A stretch of DNA of 64,000 nt, taken from NCBI GenBank assembly GCA_039805905.1, contig JBDIVM010000002.1, positions 372,001 through 436,000 on the forward strand. The letters are read 5' to 3'. Shown in pieces: positions 1-8,852 of this stretch. This stretch comes from Thermohalobaculum sp039805905. Its GTDB lineage: Bacteria; Pseudomonadota; Alphaproteobacteria; Rhodobacterales; Rhodobacteraceae. Position 1 is the stretch's first letter. Each line of letters opens with the position of its first letter. The translations under genes and the position numbers were made by a program. Below the pieces are notes generated by a model that saw only the letters and a list, made by a program, of their open reading frames with translations, was not told the DNA's origin and made no database searches.

Positions 1-113
1 CCGGCGCGGATCGCTTCGAGCCGGCGAAGCGTCGGGCGCGGGATGACAGCGTTTCCGTCCGCCGGTCCTGTCCGCCGCGCGGACGCGGCAGGCGGTGCCC
101 GGGGGAGATGACC

Positions 114-434
114 ATGACAACGATCGCAGCCTTTCTTGGCGCAGCGCTTGCGGAAATCGCCGGCTGCTTTGCCTTCTGGGCGTGGCTGAAGCTCGGCAAG
201 TCAAGCTGGTGGGCCGTTCCGGGGCTTGCCTCCCTCGTGCTCTTTGCCTTCCTGCTCACCCGGGTCGACGTGCTGGCCGCCGGGCGGGCGTTCGCGGCCT
301 ATGGCGGGGTCTACATCGCAGCCTCGCTGGCCTGGCTCCGGGCCGTCGAGGGCGTCCGGCCCGATCGCTGGGACTTCATCGGCGCAATGCTCTGTATCGG
401 CGGCGCCGCGGTGATCGCGGGCGCGCCGCGATAG
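114..434 (+). CDS. YnfA/UPF0060 family small membrane protein
   Basis: A 106-residue, almost entirely hydrophobic protein with four predicted membrane helices (about residues 3-21, 30-47, 57-74 and 83-103). It has the family hallmarks: an N-terminal ALAEIAGCF stretch, AYGGVY in the third helix and a WLR-V-EG loop before the last helix. YnfA proteins are inner-membrane proteins about 108 residues long, distantly related to small multidrug resistance exporters. The start is set at 114 because the purine-rich GGGGGAG at 101-107 is 6 bases upstream; the in-frame ATG at 108 is too close to it. The gene converges on the MBL hydrolase with a 3-bp gap. Family assignment is firm. Substrate is unknown. 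Confidence 0.88.
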   Translation: MTTIAAFLGAALAEIAGCFAFWAWLKLGKSSWWAVPGLASLVLFAFLLTRVDVLAAGRAFAAYGGVYIAASLAWLRAVEGVRPDRWDFIGAMLCIGGAAVIAGAPR

Positions 435-437
435 GGG

Positions 438-1178
438 TCAGACCCGGACGACCATGCCGTCCCGGGCACATTCCTCGGGCACCTGGTCCGCCCGCGCCAG
501 CATCTCGGGCCCCATATGGGTCAGGATCAGGCGCTTCGTGCGCAGTTCGGCCCGATGCTCGCGGATCGCCGGATAGTTGAGGTGGAAGGGCACGGGCTTG
601 GTGTGTGCGTAGCACTCGGCGATCAGGAGGTCGGAACCCTCCGCCAGCGCCGGCATGTGCTCGGTCCAGGCGCTGTCGCCGGTATAGGCAATGACCTTGT
701 CCGCGACCCGGGTGCGGACCGAGGTCGGCATCGACTCGGGCGTATGGGCCGCAGGGTAGGTGACCACGTCCACTCCCGACACGCTGCGGGGTCCAAGCGG
801 CGGAACCTCCGCGATCTCGAACGGAAACTTCGGCACCATTCCACCGCTGCCCGGAAACAGCGCCTCGGCGAGCCGCCGCAGTTGTGCGGGTGTTCCCGGC
901 GGACCGGCGACGGTCAGCGGCCGGGTCCGGCGGGCGCCGAGCATTGCATCGATCAGCAGCGTCGGGACGCCGCCGGCATGGTCGCCGTGAAAGTGCGTCA
1001 GCAGGATCAGATCGATCGAATTGTGATCGATGCCGAGCGCCTTCAGCGCGTTGACCGAATTGGTGCCGAAGTCGATGGTGAAGCGGATACCGGGAGCATC
1101 GACGAGAAAGCAGGTGCTGTTGCGCCCGCCCGAGCCGAACGCATCGCCGGTGCCGACGAAGGTCACGCTGACGGTCAT
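438..1178 (-). CDS. MBL-fold metallohydrolase, RNase Z-like
   Basis: A 246-residue metallo-beta-lactamase fold enzyme. The zinc motif HFHGDH lies at residues 62-67, with further likely ligands H145, D168 (AYTGDS) and H221 (LTHMG near the C-terminus). The opening VTFVGTGDAFGSGGRN is typical of the RNase Z/arylsulfatase-like branch of the family, not of beta-lactamases or glyoxalases. It is shorter than bacterial RNase Z (about 300 residues) and lacks an obvious long exosite arm, so a tRNA 3'-processing role should not be assumed. It may hydrolyse a phosphodiester or ester. It is transcribed divergently from the CoA-transferase gene, separated by 193 bp that should hold both promoters. Fold is certain; substrate is not. 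Confidence 0.85.
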   Translation of the reverse strand: MTVSVTFVGTGDAFGSGGRNSTCFLVDAPGIRFTIDFGTNSVNALKALGIDHNSIDLILLTHFHGDHAGGVPTLLIDAMLGARRTRPLTVAGPPGTPAQLRRLAEALFPGSGGMVPKFPFEIAEVPPLGPRSVSGVDVVTYPAAHTPESMPTSVRTRVADKVIAYTGDSAWTEHMPALAEGSDLLIAECYAHTKPVPFHLNYPAIREHRAELRTKRLILTHMGPEMLARADQVPEECARDGMVVRV

Positions 1179-1371
1179 GGGGCCGGTTCCTCGGAATCTG
1201 CACCTGGGCCGACACTACACGGGGGCTGCGAACCGGCGCAATCCGTGCACGGGCCCGGGGTCCCATCACCACCCTGATTTCGTGCTGCCAAGCGGTAGCG
1301 GGCGGTTTCGACGTTGCCTGCGGTCGGTGCTTCCGTAAAGTGCGGGCAGGATCACACGGGAGCGGACGCCC

Positions 1372-2565
1372 ATGCCCCACCAGCCGGCCTCCACCGCGCT
1401 CGACCATGTCCGGGTGCTCGACCTGACACGGGTGCGCTCGGGGCCGACCTGCGTGCGCCAGCTCGCCGACTGGGGCGCCGACGTGATCAAGATCGAGATG
1501 CCCGAGAGCCTCGAGGAGGACGGGGCGCTGGGAGCCGGGCGGGCGACATCGGACTTCCAGAACCTGCACCGGAACAAGCGCTCGCTGACCCTGAACCTGA
1601 AGGAGGACGATGGGCGCGCGCTGTTCCTGCGCCTCGTGCGCGGGGCGGATGTGGTGGTCGAGAACTTCCGCCCCGACGTGAAGCACCGATTGGGTGTCGG
1701 CTACGAGGCGCTGAAGGCGGTCAACCCGCGCGTCATCCTCGCCTCGATCTCGGGCTTCGGCCAGGACGGGCCCTATGCGAGGCGTCCGGGCTTCGACCAG
1801 ATCGCCCAGGGCATGGGCGGGCTGATGTCGATCACCGGCGAGCCGGGGCGCGGGCCGATGCGGGTGGGCATCCCCATCGCCGACCTGACCGCGGGCCTGT
1901 TTGCGGCCATGGGTGTGCTCACCGCGTTGATCGAGCGCGAGAAGTCGGGCGAGGGCCAGTGGGTGAACACCTCGCTGCTCGCGGCGCAGATCTTCATGCT
2001 CGACTTCCAGGCGGCACGCTGGCTGATGAGCGGCGAGGTGGCGCCGCAGGTCGGCAACGAGCACCCGACGTCGATCCCGACCAACCTCTACCCGACTGCG
2101 GACGGGGCGGTGAACATCGCCGTCTCGGGCGAGGTGATCTGGCAGCGCTTCGCCAGGGCGCTGAGGCACGCCGAATGGATCGACGACCCGCGCTACGCCG
2201 ACCAGTACACGCGCAAGGAGAACCGCGATGCGCTGAACGCGGCGATTGCGGAGACGACGATGTCCTGGCGCTCGAACGCGCTGGTCGACGCCCTGCTCGA
2301 GGCCGGCGTTCCCTCGGGGCCGGCCTACCGGATCGACGAGGTCTTCGCCGACCCGCAGGTGCAGCACCTGGGCATGGCGGCCGAGATCGACACCCTGCCC
2401 TTCGGCAGGACCCGGCTCGTCGCCCAGCCGCTGCGGATGAGCCGGACCCCCACTTCGATGGCCGCGCATCCCCCGAACCGGGGCGAGCATACCGACGAGA
2501 TCCTGGGCGAACTCGGGCTCTCGGCCGACGAGATCGCCGGGCTGCGCGAGCGGCAGATCATCTGA
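1372..2565 (+). CDS. CaiB/BaiF family (class III) CoA-transferase
   Basis: A 397-residue family III CoA-transferase, which moves CoA between carboxylic acids through an aspartyl-CoA thioester. The opening LDLTRVRSGP and the ADWGADVIKIE segment (about residues 33-42) are characteristic. The expected catalytic aspartate is D171 in the IADLTAG motif, followed by an ALIERE-S helix. Length matches the family (about 390-430). It leads a plus-strand block with a crotonase 15 bp downstream and then a molybdenum hydroxylase, so it probably activates the substrate of that pathway to its CoA ester. The family includes formyl-, carnitine-, succinyl- and mesaconyl-CoA transferases; the sequence alone does not say which acid is used. 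Confidence 0.92.
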   Translation: MPHQPASTALDHVRVLDLTRVRSGPTCVRQLADWGADVIKIEMPESLEEDGALGAGRATSDFQNLHRNKRSLTLNLKEDDGRALFLRLVRGADVVVENFRPDVKHRLGVGYEALKAVNPRVILASISGFGQDGPYARRPGFDQIAQGMGGLMSITGEPGRGPMRVGIPIADLTAGLFAAMGVLTALIEREKSGEGQWVNTSLLAAQIFMLDFQAARWLMSGEVAPQVGNEHPTSIPTNLYPTADGAVNIAVSGEVIWQRFARALRHAEWIDDPRYADQYTRKENRDALNAAIAETTMSWRSNALVDALLEAGVPSGPAYRIDEVFADPQVQHLGMAAEIDTLPFGRTRLVAQPLRMSRTPTSMAAHPPNRGEHTDEILGELGLSADEIAGLRERQII

Positions 2566-2580
2566 GCGAAGGACAGGCGA

Positions 2581-3366
2581 ATGACCGACAAGATGATATC
2601 GCGCCGCGACGGCGCCATCGGCCACGTGATCTTCAACCAGCCCGAGAAGCAGAACGCCGTCAGCCTCGCGATGTGGGAGGCGGCCGAGCGGATCCTGGCA
2701 GATTTCGAGGCCGATCCGCAGATCCGCGTGGTGGTGCTCTCGGGCGCGGGCGGCAAGTCCTTCGTCTCCGGCGCCGACATCTCGGAGTTCGAGAAGAGCC
2801 GCGGCACGGCCGAAGCGCAGCAGCACTACAATGCCCGCACCCGCGCCGTCTACCAGCGCATCGAGCGCTTCCCGAAGCCGACCATCGCCATGATCCACGG
2901 CTACTGCATCGGCGGCGGGCTGAACCTCGCCTGCTGCTGCGATATCCGCATCTGCTCTGACCGGGGCAGCTTCGGCATGCCCGCGGCGCGGCTGGCGCTC
3001 GGCTACCCGTTCGAGGCGATCCGGCGGCTGGCGAACGCGGTCGGCATCGGCAATGCCCGGCTGCTGATGTTCACCGCCCGGCGGATCGACGCCGGGCACG
3101 CACATGCCATGGGCCTGGTGCAGGAGGTGGTGCCCTACGACCGGCTGGAGGCGACCGTCGAGGAGCTGGCCAAGGAGATCGCCGGCAACGCGCCGCTGAC
3201 CGTGGGAGCGATGAAGTTCATCTCGACCCAGGTGCTGGCCGATCCGGCCGAGCGCGACCTCGTGCGCTGCGACGAGATGGTGGCCGCCTGCTTCGCCAGC
3301 GACGACTTCAGGGAGGGCCGCCGCGCCTTCATGGAAAAGCGCAAGCCGCATTTCGAGGGGTGCTGA
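2581..3366 (+). CDS. Enoyl-CoA hydratase/isomerase (crotonase) family protein, atypical active site
   Basis: A 261-residue crotonase-fold protein. The oxyanion-hole segments VSGADISEF (about 62-70) and GYCIGGGLNLA (about 107-117) are present. Both glutamates that act in classical enoyl-CoA hydratases seem to be missing: the GGxxELA glutamate is N115 here, and the PE glutamate of FGxPE is A135 (FGMPAARLALGY). It is therefore unlikely to be a plain 2-enoyl-CoA hydratase and may be an isomerase, decarboxylase, dehalogenase or hydrolase of the superfamily. It lies 15 bp after the CoA-transferase and ends 1 bp before the next start, so the three genes are almost surely cotranscribed. AAGGA 5' of the start supports the ATG chosen. 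Confidence 0.9.
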   Translation: MTDKMISRRDGAIGHVIFNQPEKQNAVSLAMWEAAERILADFEADPQIRVVVLSGAGGKSFVSGADISEFEKSRGTAEAQQHYNARTRAVYQRIERFPKPTIAMIHGYCIGGGLNLACCCDIRICSDRGSFGMPAARLALGYPFEAIRRLANAVGIGNARLLMFTARRIDAGHAHAMGLVQEVVPYDRLEATVEELAKEIAGNAPLTVGAMKFISTQVLADPAERDLVRCDEMVAACFASDDFREGRRAFMEKRKPHFEGC

Positions 3367-3367
3367 G

Positions 3368-5668
3368 ATGGCGGGCGCGGCCCGGCATGGGCGCTTCCAG
3401 GGCCGGATCGAGGATGCCCGGCTGGTCACCGGCCAGGGGCGCTATGTCGACGACCTGGCCCCGGCGGGGCTCGCCCATGCCGTGCTGCTGCGGGCGCCGA
3501 TGCCGGGCGTCATCCGCGGGATCGACGCCTCAGCCGCCCGCGGGGCACCGGGAGTGCTCGGGGTCTGGACGTTCGACGATCTGAAGGCCGCCGGCGGGCC
3601 GCTCCGCCTGCCCTGCGGCGTCACGCTGCCGATGACGAACGGCGAGCCCGCCTTCCAGAGCGACCGGCCGTTGCTGGCCGAGGGTACGGCCCGGTTCACC
3701 GGCGAGGGTATCGCCTTCGTGGTGGCCGAGACGCGCGCGCAGGCCCGCGACGCGGCCGAGCTGATCGCGATCGAGATCGATGACATCGACATCGTGGTCG
3801 AGGCGCGGGATGCCCGCGCTCCGGGTGCGCCGGCGGTCTGGGACCAGGTACCCGACAACATCGGCTTCGTCTGGGCCAAGGGCGACATGGACAAGGCCAA
3901 GTCCGCAGTCGCCGCCGCGCCGCGGCGGGTCACGCTCGAGAGCCATGTCAGCCGGGTCGCCGTCAGCTCGATGGAGCCGCGCGGCTGCCTCGGCACGGTC
4001 GAGGACGGGCGGCTGACGCTGTACGCGTCGAACCAGAGCCCGCACGGGCTGAAGGGCGCCCTCGCCAAGGTGTTCGGGGTCGAGCCGGCGGGGATCCGGG
4101 TGATCGCGCAGGATGTGGGCGGCTCGTTCGGCATGAAGGCAGGGGCCTATGTCGAGGACGTACTGTGCCTCCTTGCCGCCCGCGCGCTCGGGCGGCCGGT
4201 CAAGTGGATCTCGGACCGCAGCGAGGCGTTCCTCACCGACGACCACGGACGCGACACCACCATCGCGGCGACGCTCGGCTTCGACGACACCGGTAACCTC
4301 CTCGGCCTCGTGGCGCATTTCGACCTGAACCTCGGTGCCTATCTCTCGCAGCGTTCGCTGGCAGCGGGACTCGGCAATCTCGGCGGCATCTCCGGGGTCT
4401 ACCGGATCGGGCCTACAGCGGCGACCGCCCATGGCGTCTACACCCATCTCCATACGCTCGGCCCCTATCGCGGCGCCGGGCGGCCAGACGCGACCTATGC
4501 GATCGAGCGGCTCATCGACCTGGCGGCGCGCGATCTGGGCATCGACCCGTTCGAGTTCAGGATGCGGAACCTGATCCCGGCCGAGGCGATGCCCTGGAAC
4601 ACCGGCTTCATGTTCGAGTACGACTGCGGTGAGTTCGCCAAGAACATGAGAGAAGCTGGAGAAATAGCTGATCTGAAAGGATTTCCGTCTCGGCGATCTG
4701 CAGCGGAGTCGAAAGCGAGGCTCCGCGGCATCGGCTTCTCGAACCCGATCGAGGTGGCGGGCGGGCCCTTCGTGAAGCCTGGCACCGACCACGCCCGCGT
4801 CACCGTTCATGCCGACGGCACCGCGACCATCCATGCCGGCTGCATGTCGACCGGCCAGGGCCTCGTCACCATGTTCACCGACATGGCGGCGGAGCATCTC
4901 GGCCTGACCCGCGAGCAGATCACCGTTGAGCAGGGCGACACCGACGACCTGCCGGGCGGGCGCGGCTCGGGCGGCTCGGCCGCAACGCCGACGGGCGGAT
5001 CGTCGACCACGCTTGCGCTCAGGGCGGTGGTCGAGAAGGGCAAGGAGATCGCCGCCGGCATGCTGGAGACCGCGACGGCGGACATCGTGTTCGAGAGCGG
5101 CCAGTTCGTCGTCACCGGCACCGACCGGGCAGTGCGCCTCGCCGATGTGGCGGCCGAGAGCGAGAAGCGCGGCGAGAAGCTGGCCGGACAGTCGGTGTTC
5201 ACGCCCGAGAAGGTGACCTTCCCGAACGGCTGCCATGTCTGCGAGGTCGAGATCGACCCGGAGACCGGGGTGGTCGAGATCTGCCGCTACACGGTGGTCG
5301 AGGATGTCGGCCGGGTGATGAACCTGACCATGCTGACCGGGCAGATGCATGGCGGCATCGCCCAGGGCGCCGGGCAGGCGCTGCTCGAGCGGCTGGTGTT
5401 CGACCGCGGCGGCCAGCCGCGGACCGGGACTTTCATGGACTACGCAATGCCGCGCGCCGGCATGATGCCCGAGATCACGCTGAAGACACGCGAGGTCCGC
5501 ACGGCGGTCAATCCGGTCGGCGCCAAGGGGGTGGGCGAGGCCGGAACCGTGGGCTCGATGGTCTGCGTCGTCAACGCGGTCTGCGACGCGCTCGGGGTGG
5601 CGCATTTCGAGATGCCGGCGACACCCGACCGGATCTGGGCGGCACTGAAATCAAAGGGAGGAAACTGA
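3368..5668 (+). CDS. Xanthine dehydrogenase/CoxL-type molybdopterin-binding subunit
   Basis: A 766-residue molybdenum hydroxylase large subunit. It has the N-terminal a/b-hammerhead domain (about 15-120) and two molybdopterin-binding halves. GPYRGAGR at 365-372 corresponds to the active-site loop and has the RGAGR form seen in form II CoxL/aldehyde oxidase-like enzymes, not the AYRCSFR of true CO dehydrogenase. STGQG and the catalytic glutamate E724 in GVGEAG are present, so the enzyme looks intact. Such enzymes hydroxylate aldehydes, purines or N-heterocycles and normally work with a FAD-binding medium subunit and a 2Fe-2S small subunit. Neither is encoded within this window, so partners must be elsewhere or the protein uses another electron acceptor. 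Its stop overlaps the following ATG by one base. Confidence 0.92.
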   Translation: MAGAARHGRFQGRIEDARLVTGQGRYVDDLAPAGLAHAVLLRAPMPGVIRGIDASAARGAPGVLGVWTFDDLKAAGGPLRLPCGVTLPMTNGEPAFQSDRPLLAEGTARFTGEGIAFVVAETRAQARDAAELIAIEIDDIDIVVEARDARAPGAPAVWDQVPDNIGFVWAKGDMDKAKSAVAAAPRRVTLESHVSRVAVSSMEPRGCLGTVEDGRLTLYASNQSPHGLKGALAKVFGVEPAGIRVIAQDVGGSFGMKAGAYVEDVLCLLAARALGRPVKWISDRSEAFLTDDHGRDTTIAATLGFDDTGNLLGLVAHFDLNLGAYLSQRSLAAGLGNLGGISGVYRIGPTAATAHGVYTHLHTLGPYRGAGRPDATYAIERLIDLAARDLGIDPFEFRMRNLIPAEAMPWNTGFMFEYDCGEFAKNMREAGEIADLKGFPSRRSAAESKARLRGIGFSNPIEVAGGPFVKPGTDHARVTVHADGTATIHAGCMSTGQGLVTMFTDMAAEHLGLTREQITVEQGDTDDLPGGRGSGGSAATPTGGSSTTLALRAVVEKGKEIAAGMLETATADIVFESGQFVVTGTDRAVRLADVAAESEKRGEKLAGQSVFTPEKVTFPNGCHVCEVEIDPETGVVEICRYTVVEDVGRVMNLTMLTGQMHGGIAQGAGQALLERLVFDRGGQPRTGTFMDYAMPRAGMMPEITLKTREVRTAVNPVGAKGVGEAGTVGSMVCVVNAVCDALGVAHFEMPATPDRIWAALKSKGGN

Positions 5669-5995
5669 TGCTGCTGGATGTTCGCACCTATCGCTGCAAG
5701 CCGGGGATGATCGGCAAGCACCTCGATCTCTACGACAAGTACGGGCGCGAGCCGCAGTTCCGCTGCCTTCAGGCCGCTCTGCTATCTGCGGACCGAGACC
5801 GGCGACCCGAACGAGTATGTCCATATCTGGGTCTACGAGAACGCCGGCGACCGCGAGGCAAAGCGGGCGGCGCTTTGGGCCGATGCGGCCTGGCTCGACT
5901 ATGTTTGTCGCAGCGCCGAGCTCGGCGCGCTCGAGGCACAGTCGAACAAGCTGATGAACCCGGTCGGCTTCTGCCCGCTCGCGACGGGGAAGTGA
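5668..5995 (+). pseudogene. NIPSNAP family gene, frameshifted
   Basis: The reading frame opening at 5668 encodes MLLDVRTYRCKPGMIGKHLDLYDKYG and PQFRC, typical of the start of a NIPSNAP protein. After about 5765 it becomes non-homologous. Switching to the +1 frame from about 5771 restores a NIPSNAP-like sequence (YLRTETGDPNEYVHIWVYE, then ADAAWLDYV and LMNPVGFCPL) that ends at the TGA at 5993-5995. A one-base insertion or two-base deletion near 5760-5771 explains this; repaired, the protein would be about 108 residues. It overlaps the stop of the molybdenum hydroxylase gene by 1 bp (TGATG), so it was part of the same operon. It may be a real mutation or a sequencing error; coding character is kept throughout the second half, which suggests a recent event. 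Confidence 0.75.
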
Positions 5996-6112
5996 CGGGC
6001 GGGATCCGGCCGGTATGGCGGCCCTGACTGCCGCCCCGCTGGCTGCCCGCGCGGGCGCGCGCTGTCCCGGCCGGGGCGGCGCAGCGTGCCGCACATGCCA
6101 GGAGACCGAACG

Positions 6113-7492
6113 ATGACGGTTGCCGCGACCTATGCCGAGTTCTCCGCCGCCCTGCGGCCCGAGGCGATGCCGGCCGGGGTGCTGCATGCCGCCAGGCGCA
6201 GCCTGATCGACTGGTGGGGCGGTGCCATCGCCGGGTCCGTCGAGGCTCCGGCAACGGTTTTGCGCGAGGCGCTGCGGCCGGCACCCGGGCCGGCGCGGCT
6301 CCTGTCGGACGGTGCGCCGGCGGACGCGCGGACCGCAGCGCTGATCAATGGCACCGCTGCCCATGCCGTCGAGGTGGACGACATCTTCTCGCCCGGCCTC
6401 TATCACCCCGGCGTGTCGGTCGTCGCCGCAGCGCTGGCCGCAGCCGAGTCGGGGAACGCGCCGCTCGGCGAACTGCTGGCAGCGGTCGTGGCGGGCTACG
6501 AGGTCTCGAACCGCGTCGCGCGGGCGGTGAACCCGGCCCATTACCGCTGGTGGCATACGACGGGGACGGTCGGCCACATCGGCGCCGCCGCGGCGGCGGC
6601 GCGGGCAATGCGGCTCGACCCGGGCCCGACCGCCCATGCGCTGACCACCGCGGCCACCTTCGCGGCGGGTCTGAGGCACGCCTTCGCGAGCGACGCGATG
6701 TCGAAGCCGCTCCATGCGGGGCGGGCAGCCGAGGGCGGGCTGCTGGCGGCGCTCGGCGCGCGGGCCGGTCTGACCGGCGTGCCGGACATGTTCGAGGGCG
6801 AGCGCGGCTTCGGCCGGGCGATGAGCGGCGATGTGGACTGGACGGCCGCCACGGCAGGCCTCGGCAGCGAGTGGACGATCACCCGGATGACCTGCAAGCC
6901 CTACCCCTGCTGCGGCCACACCTTCGCGGCGATCGACGCGACCGGCGAGATCATGCGGCGCGGCGTCGCGCCGGAGTCGGTTCTCGCCATCCGGGTCGCA
7001 TCCTACATGGCGGCTGTGCAGATATGCGGCGGCACCGATCCCGTGACGCCGTACGAGGCCAAGTTCTCGCTGCCCTACACCGTCGCGCTGGCCACGCTCG
7101 GCCGGCAGGTCGATCTCGCGGCGTTCTCGCCCGCGCAGCTTCGGGAGCCGGCGCTGCGCGGGATGATGCGGCGGATCACGCTCGCGGTCGACGAGGAAGC
7201 CGAGGCGGCATTCCCGGCGCTCAGGGGCGCCGAGGTGACGGTGCTGACCGCCGATGGCGGCGAGCACAGGTTCCGGCAGACGACCCGCCGCGGCGACCCG
7301 GATTTCCCGGTCAGCGATGCGGCGCTCGACGCCAAGTTCCGGATGCTGGCGGCACCCGTCATCGGTGCCGGCGCAAGCGGGACCGTGGCGGCGACGCTCT
7401 GGTCGGCTGAGATCGGGCGCGCAGTGGCGTCGCTTCCGATGGCGCGGAGTGCGGAGATGCGCGGCCCGGCAGCAGATACCGCCGCCACATGA
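6113..7492 (+). CDS. MmgE/PrpD family protein
   Basis: A 459-residue MmgE/PrpD-fold protein. The family includes 2-methylcitrate dehydratase (PrpD), cis-aconitate decarboxylase and itaconate-related enzymes, which add or remove water or CO2 on tricarboxylic acids. Recognisable segments are LINGTAAHAVEVDDI (about 80-94), H-P-GVSVVAAALA, RMTCKPYPCCGHTFAAIDA and DEEAEAAFPA. The start is placed at the ATG at 6113 because AGGAGA at 6100-6105 is correctly spaced; the in-frame ATGs at 6086 and 6095 have no such site. It lies between the catabolic block and the TRAP transporter on the same strand. A dehydratase or decarboxylase of a branched or unsaturated dicarboxylate is plausible, but methylcitrate-cycle partners (prpB, prpC) are absent here. 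Confidence 0.88.
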   Translation: MTVAATYAEFSAALRPEAMPAGVLHAARRSLIDWWGGAIAGSVEAPATVLREALRPAPGPARLLSDGAPADARTAALINGTAAHAVEVDDIFSPGLYHPGVSVVAAALAAAESGNAPLGELLAAVVAGYEVSNRVARAVNPAHYRWWHTTGTVGHIGAAAAAARAMRLDPGPTAHALTTAATFAAGLRHAFASDAMSKPLHAGRAAEGGLLAALGARAGLTGVPDMFEGERGFGRAMSGDVDWTAATAGLGSEWTITRMTCKPYPCCGHTFAAIDATGEIMRRGVAPESVLAIRVASYMAAVQICGGTDPVTPYEAKFSLPYTVALATLGRQVDLAAFSPAQLREPALRGMMRRITLAVDEEAEAAFPALRGAEVTVLTADGGEHRFRQTTRRGDPDFPVSDAALDAKFRMLAAPVIGAGASGTVAATLWSAEIGRAVASLPMARSAEMRGPAADTAAT

Positions 7493-7730
7493 GTCCCGGC
7501 ACCGGTGGCTGATCCCGCCGGGCCGCCAGTCGCCTCATCGCATGCGGTCAAATCGGCGCCAGCGCGGCGGCCTGCGGTCTTGCGGAGCCCAGGTGTGCCG
7601 GATAAAGTCCGCTCGCGCTGCTGCAGGATGCACCCGCTGGGAGGGGTTCAGACACCGAAGCGACGACCGGGAATCCGGATAGACGCCGTCAGGCGCAGCG
7701 AAATCGAAATCAGCCGGAGGAATGCATAAC

Positions 7731-8822
7731 ATGGAACGCCGTGACTTCCTGAAGGGTGCCGCGATCGCCTCGGGCGCCGCAGCCGCCACCACGCTCGCCG
7801 CCCCCGCGGTGGCGCAGGCCAGCACCGACATGGTGATCGTCTCGACCTGGCCGCGCGACTTCCCGGGTCTCGGCATCCCGGCGCAGCGCCTTGCCGCGCG
7901 CATCGAGGAGCTGACCGATGGCGCGGTGAAGGTGCAGTACTTTGCCGCCGGCGAGCGCGTGGGCGCCTTCGACAGCTTCGACCATGTCGCTTCGGGCGAG
8001 GCGCAGGCCTATATCGGCGCCGACTACTACTGGAAGGGCAAGCATCAGGGCTTCGTTCCGTTCACCGGCATCCCCTTTGGCCTCACCTTCATCGAGATGG
8101 ATGCTTGGATGAAGTACGGCGGCGGCCAGGAATTGATGGATGAGGTCGGCGACCCGTTCGGCATCAAGGGCATTCCCTGCGGAAATACCGGCTGCCAGAT
8201 GGGCGGCTGGTTCAACAAGGAAATCGAGTCGCCCGACGACTTCAAGGGCCTGAAGATGCGTATTCCCGGTGACGGCGGCGACGTGCTGGCGAAGCTCGGC
8301 GCCTCGCCGGTCTCGCTGCCGGGTGGCCAGATCTACGAGAACCTCGTCTCCGGTGCGATCGACGCCACCGAGTGGGTCGGGCCGTTCAACGACTACTTCA
8401 TGAAGTTCTACGAGGCGGCAAAATTCTACTACTGGCCGGGCATGCACGAGCCTGGCTCTCAGCTGACCATGGGCTTCAACAAGTCGTGGTGGAGCGGGCT
8501 CTCGAAGAACACGCAGGCCATCATCACGGCAGCATGCCACGAGGAAAACTCGAAGACCATGGCCGAGACCAACGCCAACAACGGTCAGTACATGCGCAAG
8601 CTCACTACCGAGCATGGTGTCGAGCTGCGCGAGTTCAACGACGATGTCTACGACGCCTTCGGCAGTGCGGCGCAGGAGGTATTCGACGCGGCCCGCGCGC
8701 ACAGCGAACTGGCGGCTCGGGTCTATGACAGTGTTGCCGCGGCCCGCCAGGATGTCGGCAAGTGGTTGACGCTGGCCGACATCTCGTACTCGATCAAGCG
8801 CAACCGCGTGCTCGGCATCTGA
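7731..8822 (+). CDS. TRAP transporter substrate-binding protein, TakP-like, Tat signal
   Basis: A 363-residue periplasmic binding protein of a TRAP transporter. The N-terminus has a twin-arginine signal, RRDFLKG at residues 3-9, a hydrophobic alanine-rich stretch and a cleavage site near APAVAQA. The mature part carries GNTGCQMGGWF, GLKMRIPGDGG (with the arginine expected to bind the carboxylate) and DATEWVGPFND. These closely resemble TakP, the 2-oxoacid-binding protein of Rhodobacter, so a 2-oxo or hydroxy acid ligand is inferred. The ATG at 7731 is preferred over 7722 because GGAGG at 7716-7720 sits almost against the latter. The two permease genes follow after a strong hairpin. Confidence 0.93.
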   Translation: MERRDFLKGAAIASGAAAATTLAAPAVAQASTDMVIVSTWPRDFPGLGIPAQRLAARIEELTDGAVKVQYFAAGERVGAFDSFDHVASGEAQAYIGADYYWKGKHQGFVPFTGIPFGLTFIEMDAWMKYGGGQELMDEVGDPFGIKGIPCGNTGCQMGGWFNKEIESPDDFKGLKMRIPGDGGDVLAKLGASPVSLPGGQIYENLVSGAIDATEWVGPFNDYFMKFYEAAKFYYWPGMHEPGSQLTMGFNKSWWSGLSKNTQAIITAACHEENSKTMAETNANNGQYMRKLTTEHGVELREFNDDVYDAFGSAAQEVFDAARAHSELAARVYDSVAAARQDVGKWLTLADISYSIKRNRVLGI

Positions 8823-8852
8823 CATCGGCGAGCAGGCGCGTTCGGATGGTTC

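Noticed and set aside
1..107. Possible start of a gene reading leftwards off the window edge (a frame with IPRPTLRRLEAIRA)
   Set aside because: It resembles a regulator N-terminus faintly, but there is no ATG, GTG or TTG in that frame and too little sequence to judge.
376..3429. A 1017-codon minus-strand open frame across the MBL, CoA-transferase and crotonase genes
   Set aside because: It is antisense to three well-supported genes, and its product is a low-complexity Arg/His/Ala/Gly string with no recognisable motif. High GC removes stop codons from the antisense frames.
7493..7730. A small gene between MmgE/PrpD and the TRAP binding protein
   Set aside because: Short open frames there (for example from 7505) are Arg/Pro-rich, unlike real proteins, and overlap the promoter region of the binding protein.
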